Shown here one piece after another: positions 26,376 through 37,504 of a DNA stretch of 37,562 bases; the first letter of the stretch is position 1; every line of letters begins with the position of its first letter. The notes below the pieces were generated by a model. The model worked only from the letters and a program-made list of their open reading frames with translations. It ran no database searches and had not been told where the DNA came from. Origin of the DNA: Candidatus Brevefilum sp. (GTDB taxonomy: Bacteria > Chloroflexota > Anaerolineae > Anaerolineales > Anaerolineaceae); NCBI GenBank assembly GCA_029210815.1, contig JARGGB010000029.1, positions 1-37,562 on the forward strand, read 5' to 3'. The translations under genes and the position numbers were made by a program.

Positions 26376-27517
26376 CAGCCCCTAAGCCACCCCGTCAGCC
26401 AGCCTACCAGACCCCCAGTCAAGATAAGCCAGATAGAGTCAAGACCGAAACCAAACAGCATGATCAAAGAGAATAAGCTAATAACAACCGTGATTGGATC
26501 CACAAGGGCAGCTCCGATGATTTCCCAGGTGACCCCTGCCCACAAGCCAAGAGAAGCGTAAATGACACCGTCCAGGAATCCGCTGCCCACTTTTGATTCA
26601 CGCAATTTAAATAAAAAGGGATGGGTGACTGCAACAAAAACAAAACCGGGTAAAAACATAGCAAAGGTCGCCAGCAACGCCCCCGGCAGTCCGCCGGTGA
26701 TAAAACCAACAAAGGTTGCAGTCGTTGACAGCGGCCCTGGTGTGACCTGACCAACCGCAATCGCGTCCAGGAGCTGCCCCTGTGTAATCCAACCCAATTT
26801 TTCGACCAGGTCATCCTGGATAAAAGCCAGCAGCACATAACCGCTGCCGTACATCAAGGCACCTGCTTTTACGAAGACCCAAAACAAACGCAAAAAGCTG
26901 AATGGGACTGTAGATGCCATGCTCTCAGACAATAAGAAAGGCATGGGCATTAATCCCCCGAAATGAGACGGCAAATCCTCCTTATTTTTAATAAGGCTCA
27001 ATGCACCCAATACTATCCCACCTCCCACCAGCAAAGGCAGTGGACCAATACCCGACAAATAGGCTGCTAATACAACGATAGAAATTCCCAAGCCTAAAGA
27101 CAATCGCAGCCGGGGTTTCAGCATCCCCCATAAAGCATATATTAAGATGGCAATAACAACAGGCTTTATCCCATAAAGCACACCTTCCAATGAGGGTAAA
27201 GCACCAAATTCCTGATAAACCCAGGCAAATCCCAGGACGATGAACATCGCCGGTAAAATGTAACAAACACCAGCCATCACCAAGCCTGGCCAACCGGCGT
27301 GTTTATAACCTATATGCATGGCAAGTTCCGTCGCATTCGGTCCGGGAATTAAATTAGAGATGCCAATAAAATCGAGAAATTCCTCCTCGCTCAACCATTT
27401 GCGCTTGAGAACAAACTCCTGGCGCATCATGGCAATTGCTGCTGCAGGACCACCAAACGCGGTGAAACCCAATTTAATAAAGGAAACACCAACCTGATAA
27501 AGGCGATTATTCGTCAA
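26375..27517 (-). CDS. chrA: ChrA-family (CHR) chromate-type transporter, two-domain
   Basis: The 380-aa inner-membrane protein has about ten hydrophobic segments in two CHR half-domains. Half one carries T-A-F-G-G-P-A-A-A-I-A-M-M and N-L-I-P-G-P-N-A-T-E; half two carries G-Q-V-T-P-G-P-L-S-T-T-A-T, the paired signatures of the family. Some members export chromate with proton exchange, but many are of unknown substrate. The start is TTG (27515-27517), 13 bases behind the stop of the GPH symporter, and only a weak GCAGG lies before it, so translation may be coupled. With the symporter it likely forms an operon under the divergent TetR regulator. Confidence 0.88.
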   Translation of the reverse strand: MTNNRLYQVGVSFIKLGFTAFGGPAAAIAMMRQEFVLKRKWLSEEEFLDFIGISNLIPGPNATELAMHIGYKHAGWPGLVMAGVCYILPAMFIVLGFAWVYQEFGALPSLEGVLYGIKPVVIAILIYALWGMLKPRLRLSLGLGISIVVLAAYLSGIGPLPLLVGGGIVLGALSLIKNKEDLPSHFGGLMPMPFLLSESMASTVPFSFLRLFWVFVKAGALMYGSGYVLLAFIQDDLVEKLGWITQGQLLDAIAVGQVTPGPLSTTATFVGFITGGLPGALLATFAMFLPGFVFVAVTHPFLFKLRESKVGSGFLDGVIYASLGLWAGVTWEIIGAALVDPITVVISLFSLIMLFGFGLDSIWLILTGGLVGWLTGWLRG

Positions 27518-27530
27518 CTCAAGCCTGCTT

Positions 27531-28940
27531 TCATTCCCCCTCTAATTGCTTCAACTGGGATGCCTTATCAGCATGCATGCTTAAAATTGTTTCCTTCAAC
27601 TTTACTAATCGCTCGCCCTTTAAGGGAAATAAAAGTAGAATCACGGCGCCTATCAGCATTGACAATCCAGGTATTAGCCCGACAATTGTGCGTATACCAA
27701 CAAGGGCTGATCCCGCCTGGTTTAAGAATATTTCGCCGTTATTCATGGCACGGGTGATAAAGCCCGATTGTTCCAGTATGAAGGCAGTCAAAAATAAGGA
27801 CAAAGATTGAGCTGGCTTTGTCAGCAGGGCATTTGCGCCGTAAAAGGCACCCTCACGCCTGGAACCGGTGCGTACCTCATCGTCATCAATCACCTGGGCA
27901 AGCAGGTTGTACGTGATGGTTTGCTGTCCTGAAAGCCCCAAGCCCGCCAGTATCAGTCCCATTGGGATCAATTTCACAGGTAAAAACGTCAGGGAAACCA
28001 GGCCAATTCCACCAATTAACAAATAAATTTGCTGTGCCCGTAGTATCCCAAAGCGTTTAACCATGGGTCTCGCGACCGGGATAGCCAGGCCTAGTGGCGC
28101 AAATAAAAAAATGAGCAAAACTATCGTGCTTGTTTTGGTGACATAGTCCCCCAGGTAAAAAATTGACCCTGTCGCTAATGCCTCCATGAATGTTAATAAA
28201 AAATTCATAGAAACGAATACCCAAAAGGGTTTGCTGGTTAGGGAGTATCTTAAGGATGCCCCTAGCTTGATCGGTTTATCAATAATGGCAAATTCACGCC
28301 GTTCTTTGATTTTATAGGTGGTCAGAAGGATCAAAAACATGGCTGTGATCCCAACAGCGACCATCGAAAGCTGCAATGTCAACAATGAGGTATCCTGGCT
28401 GCCTGATTGCGGTCGGAACAGGTCAGGTAAGAGAAAGCCAAAGACATACCCTATCAAACCGAAAATTGAGGATGAAATGGCAAGTTCATTTCGCTCTAGA
28501 TCCGATTCGGAAAGTTCAGGCATTAATGCACCGTGAACCAGTCCTACAATGGTATAGCATGTGTCGTAAAGCAGCATAGTGATCAACATCCACCAGAACA
28601 AACGTACATCCCCAGCCCCTTGCGGCGCAAACCAAACAAGAATAAAGGTCAAACACAAAAATGGTGCCGTGAAACGCAAATATGGGATTCGTCGCCCAAG
28701 CTTGGAGTGGGTATTATCCGTAATATGGCCAAACAAGGGATCATTGATTGCGTTCCACACTGCATAAATCGCCGAAGCGATGCCAATCCAACGGGCGGAT
28801 AAACCTAAATAATCCTGGTAAAAAATTGGCAGTAATGCTGCAAATACGCTGGAAACAAGCGAAGTTCCAAATGATGCAATACCATAATAAACCTTTGTAT
28901 TTAAGCTCAAGCGATTTTCTACAACCCCGTTTTGTATCAT
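27531..28940 (-). CDS. GPH-type (glycoside-pentoside-hexuronide) MFS symporter
   Basis: The 469-aa membrane protein has about 12 transmembrane segments. The motif W-N-A-I-N-D-P-L-F-G and following D-N-T-H-S-K-L-G-R-R (about 61-84) is the signature of the MelB/GPH branch, in which the Asp residues bind the coupling cation. Family members import sugars, glycosides or uronides with H+ or Na+; some distant members carry other solutes. GAGGA lies before the ATG. The chrA-type gene follows at once and a TetR gene is divergent. A sugar role agrees with the mannosidases nearby, but the TetR and ChrA partners leave an efflux role open. Confidence 0.88.
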   Translation of the reverse strand: MIQNGVVENRLSLNTKVYYGIASFGTSLVSSVFAALLPIFYQDYLGLSARWIGIASAIYAVWNAINDPLFGHITDNTHSKLGRRIPYLRFTAPFLCLTFILVWFAPQGAGDVRLFWWMLITMLLYDTCYTIVGLVHGALMPELSESDLERNELAISSSIFGLIGYVFGFLLPDLFRPQSGSQDTSLLTLQLSMVAVGITAMFLILLTTYKIKERREFAIIDKPIKLGASLRYSLTSKPFWVFVSMNFLLTFMEALATGSIFYLGDYVTKTSTIVLLIFLFAPLGLAIPVARPMVKRFGILRAQQIYLLIGGIGLVSLTFLPVKLIPMGLILAGLGLSGQQTITYNLLAQVIDDDEVRTGSRREGAFYGANALLTKPAQSLSLFLTAFILEQSGFITRAMNNGEIFLNQAGSALVGIRTIVGLIPGLSMLIGAVILLLFPLKGERLVKLKETILSMHADKASQLKQLEGE

Positions 28941-29114
28941 TGATTTTCCTCGCAGTAGAGATCATAAGGTCAGGCTCACCTAATTTTACATGAAAATCAT
29001 TGGAAAAATTGGGTTTGAGAAACATTTCCCCTCTGATGCAAGATGTCGGTTACAATACTTGGATGGAAAATAAACCTTGGAAAAAATCAAAACGAACAAA
29101 GCAGGGAACACACC

Positions 29115-29795
29115 ATGCCTAAAAAGACCTTTTTTAATCTTCCAGATGGAAAAAGAGAAAAAATCCTCGACATTGCCATCACTGAATTTGCTGAAAATTC
29201 TTATACCGCAGCATCTGTGTCAGAAATTGTGCGGAAAGCCAAAATTGCTAAAGGTAGTTTTTACCAGTATTTTGAAAATAAAAAAGAGCTGTATCAATAT
29301 TTGATTGAATATGGTACAGAAGAGCGATTCAACATCCTTAAAAAGCTGCCTGTCCCCCGTAAAGATGCGAGTTTGTTTGATTATCTGCGCTTGCATTTCT
29401 TGTCAGCAGTTTACTTTGAGGTCCACAAGCCCCGCCTTGCTAAAATTGCTTACCGGGCTTTTATTGAAGAAATACCTTTTCCAGAAATGAAAGAGGAATT
29501 ACAGCGCCGAGGGACAACCCAGTTTTTCAAACAATTATTAACACAAGGGCTTGTCCATGGCGACGTTGCCGTGTGGATTGACACCGATATGGCTGCCTAT
29601 GTTTTAGAAGTGATCTATTATCAACTCGGCAAATATTTTATTAATCGGCTGAAGCTGACTAAAAACAACTTCAATTATCAGGAAATTAATGAGGACGAAG
29701 AAATCCGGCAATTGCTGAGCAACTTAATGGACATCATCGAGGCTGGTTTGAAGCGCAATCCCGATCAAAGTGAAAAGTTCCTGGCAGCAAAATAG
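29115..29795 (+). CDS. TetR/AcrR-family transcriptional regulator
   Basis: The 226-aa protein starts at the ATG at 29115 (AGGGAA about seven bases before); the frame is open back to 29043, but that part lacks homology. The N-terminal helix-turn-helix (about 10-60) has the pattern T-A-A-S-V-S-E-I-V-R-K-A and K-G-S-F-Y-Q-Y-F-E-N-K-K-E-L, the clear TetR signature. The remaining helical domain would bind an unknown ligand. It is divergent from the GPH-symporter/chrA pair across 174 bases, the usual layout for a local repressor. No operator palindrome is obvious in that gap. Confidence 0.92.
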   Translation: MPKKTFFNLPDGKREKILDIAITEFAENSYTAASVSEIVRKAKIAKGSFYQYFENKKELYQYLIEYGTEERFNILKKLPVPRKDASLFDYLRLHFLSAVYFEVHKPRLAKIAYRAFIEEIPFPEMKEELQRRGTTQFFKQLLTQGLVHGDVAVWIDTDMAAYVLEVIYYQLGKYFINRLKLTKNNFNYQEINEDEEIRQLLSNLMDIIEAGLKRNPDQSEKFLAAK

Positions 29796-29850
29796 AACAG
29801 ACAAATCTGCCAACCCAGAGATTGGTCTCTCCATAAAATCCAGAAATAAA

Positions 29851-29887
29851 AAAGAGGCTGCAATTTTAGGTGAATTGCAGCCTCTTT
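29851..29887. terminator. Bidirectional terminator between TetR and sat/cysC genes
   Basis: A perfect 15-bp stem (29851-29865 with 29873-29887, loop of 7) with A/T ends serves both converging genes. Confidence 0.9.
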
Positions 29888-29936
29888 GATTTAGTTTTAA
29901 TCAAAGTCTCACGGCATAAGCCATAGAAAAATTTTT

Positions 29937-31790
<1,854 letters not shown>

Positions 31791-31868
31791 TCAAAATGCC
31801 ATCTCCCACATTTGGCAGTATTGTATGTTATATTAACAAATGAATACTAATCGATTTTGGAGTCTGGC

Positions 31869-32892
31869 ATGAAAATACTTTATGTTCCTGGTTGAGCCGT
31901 TGGAAGATACACCAAATCTCATTGAAAAAATCATTACAAAGATCTATCGAATATTCTCAAAAAAACGGTGAATCAAATATTATCCATCTGCGTTGAAAAA
32001 GCACGGTGAAATTGTCAACCGGGCGATTACAAAGTATCAACCCGATGTCATTTTCTCAAAGTACTCGGCACCCATGGTGCATACGCATATTGAGCGCCCC
32101 TTTGTTTATATGTGTGACTCCAGCCTTAAATGGACTAAAGATATCTGGCCTGAATTTTCAAAACTCGGGTTTCGGGTCATGGAAAAGTGGGAAACCAGGG
32201 TCATAGGAGAATGCGACCGCCTGATCACCTTCAGCGAAGCAAGTGCTGAGGTAATCAAAACTCAATATAAAAAAGATCCTGACAAAGTGAGGGTTTTACC
32301 CATCCCGGCATATATTCCTGAACATATTTTGCCAGATAAAGAACAAATCACAAAAGATATCAGCAAACCCTTCCGCCTGCTCCTGGTCGGCAAACGCTTT
32401 CATTTGCGCGGCATGGACATTGCTATTGAAGCTGTAAATAGCATGAATGAGCAGGGTTATCCCACAGAATTAAGAATTGTCGGTTATTCCGGAGAAGATC
32501 AGGCTCACGTTAAATTTATGGGTGTCTACGATAAAGAAGACCCCGGGGAATTACAGGCATATTTCGACTTTTTCAAATGGGCTGATTTACTGATCCATCC
32601 CTCAAGGTTTCATTCTGCCGGCATCGTCATCAGTGAAGCTGCAGCATTTGGGCTGCCTACAATTACCAATGCGGCTGGCGGTTTAGCAACATCGGTTCAG
32701 GATGATATAACCGGTATCGTTCTCCCAAAACACAGCCCACCATCAGCTTATGTTGAGGCAATGATTGCATTGATAAAAGACAAAGACCGCTACTTAAGAT
32801 ACAGGATTGCAGCCAGGGACCGTTTTGACTCAAAACTCAATTGGGAAATCGCAGGTGACAGACTATTCGAAATCATTCGTGAAACGCTCTGA
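31869..32892 (+). pseudogene. GT4-type glycosyltransferase gene broken by two single-base losses
   Basis: From the ATG at 31869 (GGAG before it) the frame gives MKILYVPG and then a stop at 31893. Shifting one base continues with L-S-R-W-K-I-H-Q-I-S-L-K-K and on to N-I-I-H-L-R, then a stop at 31994. A second one-base shift joins the long intact part from 31993 (299 codons). At both places the sequence reads GTTG where GTTTG would restore the frame. The intact part holds the GT-B C-terminal domain with F-R-L-L-L-V-G-K and H-S-A-G-I-V-I-S-E-A-A-A-F-G-L-P (E-x7-E-like nucleotide-sugar site). The family transfers sugars from activated donors to glycans or lipids. Either a real pseudogene or homopolymer sequencing errors would explain this. 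A protein starting at the TTG at 31993 would lack part of the acceptor domain. Confidence 0.75.
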
Positions 32893-32917
32893 TTTCAATC
32901 TTCTTGAATCATTTGTC

Positions 32918-35392
32918 TCAGGCAAAACTATCATAGAGCGAAAACACGGTCAGTGACCGCGCCATGTCATCAATTGACCATCCCTCCGGCATCGGGCATG
33001 TAATCCGTACCGTTTCACCGGGCAGAACATCGAAATAATTGTCGCTGAAGACCACATCGGCATCATCCAAAGAAAGTTCAACAAAGCGCGCCAGGTAATT
33101 GGATTCGACTTCTATTTCACATGAACCATCCTCAGCCTGTCGTAAATATGCCTGAAGCTGTGGATTGACTAGCTGCAGATGTTTGTTCGGCACAAAGGTA
33201 ACCAGCTGTGTTGCCGCCACCTGACCATCCTGGAGCAGCTGGGCGACAAAGAAGGTCTCACGTTTTTCCTGAAGCCTTAAGTCATCAAAACCCTTTTCAA
33301 ATATCATCGCAGAAGATAGGGGTTCAGCGTAGATGTCAAGCTCGCCCGAATCCAGAACCTCACCGTCGATCCGCATCAAGCGCCAGAGCACCTGTCCTTC
33401 CCAGACATTTTGCAAATCACTGGTGATATGCAGTTTCATTCTGCGCGTTTTTAGGTCATCTTCAATGGACAGCAGCAGCGGTGCATAAAAACGCCGGCTT
33501 GCATAATGCAGTGCTTTCCACCTGCCAAAATAATCCAGGCTTGACCAGGACGCCACCGGCCAGCAGTCATTCAGTTGCCAGTAGAGCGTCCCGCTGACCC
33601 GATGGCGATTGCGGCGCCAGTGTTCCACGCCATAGCGAATCCCCTCTGCCTGTAAGACCATCGTCAGATAAACCAGGGACGGAAAATCCACGGGCATCAT
33701 GAAATGAAGTGCCATTTGCGCCATAAACATCGCGCTTGCATAAGGACTGCGTTGGTGATGCTCAATCAGGTAATCCGTCAGGTTCCAGTGGTTTTCATCA
33801 GCATAGGTCTGGACGGTTTTTAGTGGCGGCAGGGATTGGAAACCAAATTCACTCATAAAGCGCGGATATTGTTCTCGATAGGCACTGAACGGCTTACTGC
33901 CATGCCACACATCCCAGTAATGTGCATCGCCACCTTCATTGCTGTTGCTGTTTTCAAAGGGCGTGCCAGAAGATGGTGAGCTGTACCAGTAAGGTGTGTC
34001 CGGGTCAAGTGTTTTCAACCAGCCAGGTAAGGTCTCGTAAAAGAAGGTCTTATAAGGTTCCTGGTATTTCTGTAATTCTTCAGTTTCCCAGCTCCACTGC
34101 TCCCATCCCTGATCCATTTCATTATTGCCGCACCACAATGCCAGGCTGGCTCGATGCCGAATCCGGCGGACATTATCGATGACTTCCTGGTGAAGGTTTT
34201 CCAAAAACGCAGGACCATCCAGGGGATAAACGCTGCAGGCGAAGGGGAAGTCCTGCCATACCAGTATGCCGTACTGGTCACAAAGATCATAAAAGTCCTC
34301 GCTCTCATAAAATCCGCCGCCCCAAACCCGGATCATATTATGATTCGCCCGGGAAGCATCCCGGATTAGGCGCTCGAGGTCCTTTCGGGAGATTCTCGTT
34401 GGAAAGCTATCTGCAGGAATCCAGTTCGCCCCTTTTGCAAAAATCGGAACATCGTTGACAATAAACGTGAAACTTTCACCATATTCATCCGGTTCTTGCT
34501 TGAGTTCCAACTTACGCAATCCTATCTGAAAATTTCGCCTGTCAAGGAGTACTTCATCTTCAGTAGCCAGGGAAATCCGTACGTCATACAGCGCCTGTTC
34601 CCCATAACCATTAGGCCACCACAAAACAGGTTCTGGAATTTCAATCATCGCACGGGCGCTGCCACCTAAAAATTTACAGGTCGTCGCAAAAACATACCCC
34701 ACAGGATCTTCCAGGGTCATACACATCTGAAGATGCTCGTCATTACAAAGTGTTATTTTAGCCTCAGCACTAAGCTCAACGCTGCCGTCAAATAAATGCT
34801 TTTGCTGAATATGGATGGATTCAAACTTCGCCACCTTACAACCCATAAAGTAAGCGTCCTTCCAAATCCCAATTGGCGGCAGTTTCGGTCCCCAATCCCA
34901 TCCCCATTGGCAGGGGGCTTTCCTTAAATAGGGTCCACCCGCTATTGATTGGTCCGGGGATAAAAGCGGCGCTTTCTTTTGGCGTTCTTCCACATATTTA
35001 ACAGGAGAATGGAACAGGATTCGAAGCTGGTTATGTTCACCGGTTATCAGGTCTTTTACCTCCCATTCATAAGAACGAAATGCGTTTTGGGTTTCACCCA
35101 ATAAAGATCCATTCAACCAGATTTCAGCCAGCGTATCCAGCCCATCAAAATGGAGCCAGATTTTTTCCTGGTTTAACAACGCCTGTGGAAGACTGATGAT
35201 GCCTTCAAACGCCCAATCCGTCTGCGCAACCCATTGGACTTCCAACTCATTCTCCCCCACAAATGGATCAGGGATTTTTCCAGCGTGCAATAAAGCCAGG
35301 TGAACCTCACCCGGTACTTCAACCGGGATCCAATCTTCCGTCCCTGCTGCTCGTAATCGCCATTGGCCTTGCCCCAGGTGAATTTTTTCCAT
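32918..35392 (-). CDS. GH2 family beta-mannosidase
   Basis: This exo-beta-mannosidase of 824 aa has the usual layout: jelly-roll sugar-binding domain (about 1-180), Ig-like sandwich (about 185-295), TIM barrel (about 296-610) and C-terminal Ig-like domains. The acid/base is E425 in W-C-G-N-N-E-M-D and the nucleophile is E515 in R-F-M-S-E-F-G-F-Q-S. The motifs Q-W-G-W-D-W-G-P (162-169) and R-V-W-G-G-G-F-Y-E are typical of mannosidases within GH2. No signal peptide is present, so it acts in the cytoplasm. GAGGAGA precedes the ATG. It releases terminal beta-mannose from mannan fragments or the N-glycan core, complementing the GH38 enzyme. Confidence 0.94.
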   Translation of the reverse strand: MEKIHLGQGQWRLRAAGTEDWIPVEVPGEVHLALLHAGKIPDPFVGENELEVQWVAQTDWAFEGIISLPQALLNQEKIWLHFDGLDTLAEIWLNGSLLGETQNAFRSYEWEVKDLITGEHNQLRILFHSPVKYVEERQKKAPLLSPDQSIAGGPYLRKAPCQWGWDWGPKLPPIGIWKDAYFMGCKVAKFESIHIQQKHLFDGSVELSAEAKITLCNDEHLQMCMTLEDPVGYVFATTCKFLGGSARAMIEIPEPVLWWPNGYGEQALYDVRISLATEDEVLLDRRNFQIGLRKLELKQEPDEYGESFTFIVNDVPIFAKGANWIPADSFPTRISRKDLERLIRDASRANHNMIRVWGGGFYESEDFYDLCDQYGILVWQDFPFACSVYPLDGPAFLENLHQEVIDNVRRIRHRASLALWCGNNEMDQGWEQWSWETEELQKYQEPYKTFFYETLPGWLKTLDPDTPYWYSSPSSGTPFENSNSNEGGDAHYWDVWHGSKPFSAYREQYPRFMSEFGFQSLPPLKTVQTYADENHWNLTDYLIEHHQRSPYASAMFMAQMALHFMMPVDFPSLVYLTMVLQAEGIRYGVEHWRRNRHRVSGTLYWQLNDCWPVASWSSLDYFGRWKALHYASRRFYAPLLLSIEDDLKTRRMKLHITSDLQNVWEGQVLWRLMRIDGEVLDSGELDIYAEPLSSAMIFEKGFDDLRLQEKRETFFVAQLLQDGQVAATQLVTFVPNKHLQLVNPQLQAYLRQAEDGSCEIEVESNYLARFVELSLDDADVVFSDNYFDVLPGETVRITCPMPEGWSIDDMARSLTVFSLYDSFA

Positions 35393-35458
35393 AAGTGTCT
35401 CCTCTTGCCCGCATTATCAACTGCACAATACTATGTTTATTTTAGCAAAAGTTGAGCC

Positions 35459-35479
35459 TTAATTCACTGAATGAATTAA
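35459..35479. promoter_or_regulatory. Operator-like inverted repeat between beta-mannosidase and lipoprotein genes
   Basis: TTAATTCA (35459-35466) and TGAATTAA (35472-35479) are perfect 8-bp arms around five bases. It lies 66 bases upstream of the beta-mannosidase start and 87 before the lipoprotein start. A second, shorter repeat (TTCTAA 35497-35502, TTAGAA 35507-35512) is nearby. Both fit binding sites for a dimeric regulator. Confidence 0.4.
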
Positions 35480-35566
35480 CTTACCTGGAAATCTGATTCT
35501 AATTTGTTAGAAAATGTTATAAAATATGAAGTAGATCGAATTATCCCCTTTATGTTGGAGGAATCC

Positions 35567-36487
35567 ATGAAAACTCAGCTCCCCTCAAAATTGATTGTGC
35601 TGTGCATTTTTTTAACCCTTCTTTTTTCAACCCTGGCTTGCGGCATTGATTTAGGAAGAAACGATGAAATTGAAGATCTTGCCCTACAACAAACAATGGT
35701 TGCCCTGCAAATGACGCAGGCTGCCCTGGAAAACCAGGAACCAATCATTAGTGAAGAAAGGACAACCGAAGTCCCGACACCCACACTTACAGTCGCAACA
35801 GAAACACCCGATGTGGACTTCGAAGGGATCCGTTTTTCTTTCGATCAAAAGATTGCGCGCACGGTCATTCCAGTCGTCATACAAGGACAAAATTTGGGTG
35901 AAGAATATATGCCAGGTGATACCTATCCAAATTACACCGAGTTTTCATTTGAAAGCTATGGCGTCAGCGACCACTTTCATGAACCCAAAATTCATGTTTA
36001 CCCGGTTGAAGAATATCGGATCATCAATCCCAGCGCTGCCAATATAATTGATGAGCTGCAACAAACACTTATCAATAAACCGGGTGGCGGCGCTATGAGT
36101 AAGCTGCCATTTCTTCCCATGTGGAACGCTGCACAAATGTATTCAGCAAATGTTGAATACATTGACTTTCAAAATGGCTCTGGTCTTCGATATCTGACCA
36201 TGTTTGGTCAGGCAATCTATCCCGTTGATAACATGAATCTTTTCTACACCTTTCAGGGCATCACCGATGATGGACAATATTACATTAGTGCGATATTGCC
36301 AGTCATTCACGGGGGTTTACCCAATGATGGCGCAAGTCTGCTCGAAGATTATGAAGGCTTTATTGAAAATTGGGATAACTATCTGGCTGAGAGTTTGACT
36401 TGGCTGGAAGAACAAACGCCACAAAGTTTCCTCCCCAACCTGGAAGATCTGGATGCAATGATGTCCTCCTTCGTCATTACTCGCTGA
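35567..36487 (+). CDS. Putative lipoprotein of unknown function
   Basis: The 306-aa protein starts at the ATG at 35567 with GGAGG (35557-35561) at ideal spacing; the frame is open back to 35504, but that part is not needed. A type II signal peptide ends in S-T-L-A-C25, giving a lipid-anchored protein on the outer face of the membrane. A short helical region (about 30-55, Gln/Leu-rich) and a Thr/Pro/Glu linker (about 63-82) follow, as is common in Chloroflexota lipoproteins. The globular part (about 85-306) is rich in aromatics and acidic residues. I do not recognise the domain. It is divergent from the beta-mannosidase gene. Confidence 0.8.
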   Translation: MKTQLPSKLIVLCIFLTLLFSTLACGIDLGRNDEIEDLALQQTMVALQMTQAALENQEPIISEERTTEVPTPTLTVATETPDVDFEGIRFSFDQKIARTVIPVVIQGQNLGEEYMPGDTYPNYTEFSFESYGVSDHFHEPKIHVYPVEEYRIINPSAANIIDELQQTLINKPGGGAMSKLPFLPMWNAAQMYSANVEYIDFQNGSGLRYLTMFGQAIYPVDNMNLFYTFQGITDDGQYYISAILPVIHGGLPNDGASLLEDYEGFIENWDNYLAESLTWLEEQTPQSFLPNLEDLDAMMSSFVITR

Positions 36488-36490
36488 CCG

Positions 36491-36520
36491 GTATACTTAA
36501 ACAAAACCGTTTCAGTATAC
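36491..36520 (+). other. Hairpin between the lipoprotein and YjbQ-family genes
   Basis: GTATACT (36491-36497) pairs with AGTATAC (36514-36520). After one mismatch AAAC (36499-36502) pairs with GTTT (36509-36512), with a 6-base loop. There is no T run, so it may dampen read-through or protect an mRNA end. It stops just before the ribosome site of the next gene. Confidence 0.4.
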
Positions 36521-36533
36521 AGAAAGGAAAACG

Positions 36534-36953
36534 ATGAAATCATATCGTAAAGAACTCTGGTTTAACGTTCCTGCGCGACGGGGCTTTATCAACATCACGC
36601 CCCAGGTACAGGAAGCGATCCGGGAAAGTGAGATCCAGGAGGGATTATGCCTGGTAAATGCCATGCATATCACAGCATCTGTGTTCATCAACGACGATGA
36701 ATCTGGCTTGCACCAGGATTATGAGAAATGGCTGGAAGAACTGGCACCCCATGCGCCGGTTTCACAATATCAGCACAACCGCACCGGTGAAGACAACGCC
36801 GATGCCCATCTCAAACGCCAGGTGATGGGGCGGGAAGTGGTCGTCGCAGTAACAAAAGGTCGATTAGACTTCGGCCCCTGGGAGCAGATCTTTTACGGAG
36901 AGTTTGACGGCAGAAGAAGGAAGCGAGTGTTAGTGAAAATTATTGGTGAATAA
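36534..36953 (+). CDS. UPF0047/YjbQ family protein (secondary thiamine-phosphate synthase enzyme family)
   Basis: The 139-aa protein is full length for the family. Conserved blocks are [15 protein letters not shown] (42-56), [23 protein letters not shown] (80-94) and F-Y-G-E-F-D-G-R. The His and Asp/Glu residues form the presumed metal site. E. coli YjbQ shows weak thiamine-phosphate synthase activity, but the true role is unknown. GAAAGGAA lies before the ATG. It follows the lipoprotein gene after 46 bases that contain a hairpin. Confidence 0.93.
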   Translation: MKSYRKELWFNVPARRGFINITPQVQEAIRESEIQEGLCLVNAMHITASVFINDDESGLHQDYEKWLEELAPHAPVSQYQHNRTGEDNADAHLKRQVMGREVVVAVTKGRLDFGPWEQIFYGEFDGRRRKRVLVKIIGE

Positions 36954-36970
36954 GCACCATTAAAATAAAT

Positions 36971-37011
36971 AACGCCCGCGCACGCAAAACTGCATACTCG
37001 GGCGTTTTTTT
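36971..37011 (+). terminator. Terminator after the YjbQ-family gene
   Basis: AACGCCCG (36971-36978) pairs with CGGGCGTT (36999-37006) and is followed by a run of seven T (37005-37011). It begins 17 bases after the stop codon. Confidence 0.85.
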
Positions 37012-37060
37012 CGATATCCCGAAAACAACATTAGGCAATTTTATAAACGAAAATACTTTC

Positions 37061-37504
37061 CTATTCCTTTATTTCATGCTCAGCAGATTCATAGGCTTGA
37101 AACAAGGTATCCAGTTCTTCTTCGCTCGCCAGGGATTCCAAACGCGGGAAGTGTTCTTTCTCTTCTACTTTTAAGTGATGATTATTGACTTCCCGTAATA
37201 CTTTTGCCTTAGCGATAAAGATCTCATCATCAACATCCAGAGCCATCAATTCGTCCAGAAGAATGCGGTCAATATGATGCTCCTGCATTGCTTCAAGCGC
37301 GCCAGCCTTTGCCTCACCACCTTTTTTCGCCAGGTAATCAAAAATGGAGGTATCCTCTCCCTCAATGTGCGGATAAAGCGCATCAAATAATTTTTGACGG
37401 AATTTCTCCTTATCCTCACGAGTCTCAACTTTGACTAATTTCTTTTCAAGCTTTCTCTGTTTTTAATGATATTTAAGCAAATGCTCAATATAGGGGTGTG
37501 TCAT
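37061..37504 (-). pseudogene. Hemerythrin HHE-domain gene with in-frame stop at codon 14
   Basis: A good ribosome site (AGAGGAAA) precedes the ATG at 37502-37504, which reads MTHPYIEHLLKYH and then TAA (37463-37465). The same frame continues without shift for 133 codons (K-Q-R-K-L-E-K-K-L...) to the stop at 37061. The continuation has the HHE features: Y-P-H-I-E-G-E-D (about 45-52), Q-E-H-H-I-D (about 74-79) and N-N-H-H-L-K-V-E-E-K-E-H-F-P (about 108-121), the His/Glu ligands for a diiron site. No ATG, GTG or TTG lies between the stop and the ATG of M-Q-E-H-H, so restart would lose half of the domain. A one-base change of GAA or CAA to TAA, or a sequencing error, would explain it. Such proteins bind oxygen or respond to NO or iron. 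Confidence 0.75.

Noticed and set aside
37246-37428. 60-codon minus-strand frame near the right edge
   Set aside because: It is a different frame across the hemerythrin gene, Arg-rich without a motif; the real frame runs from 37504 with one stop.
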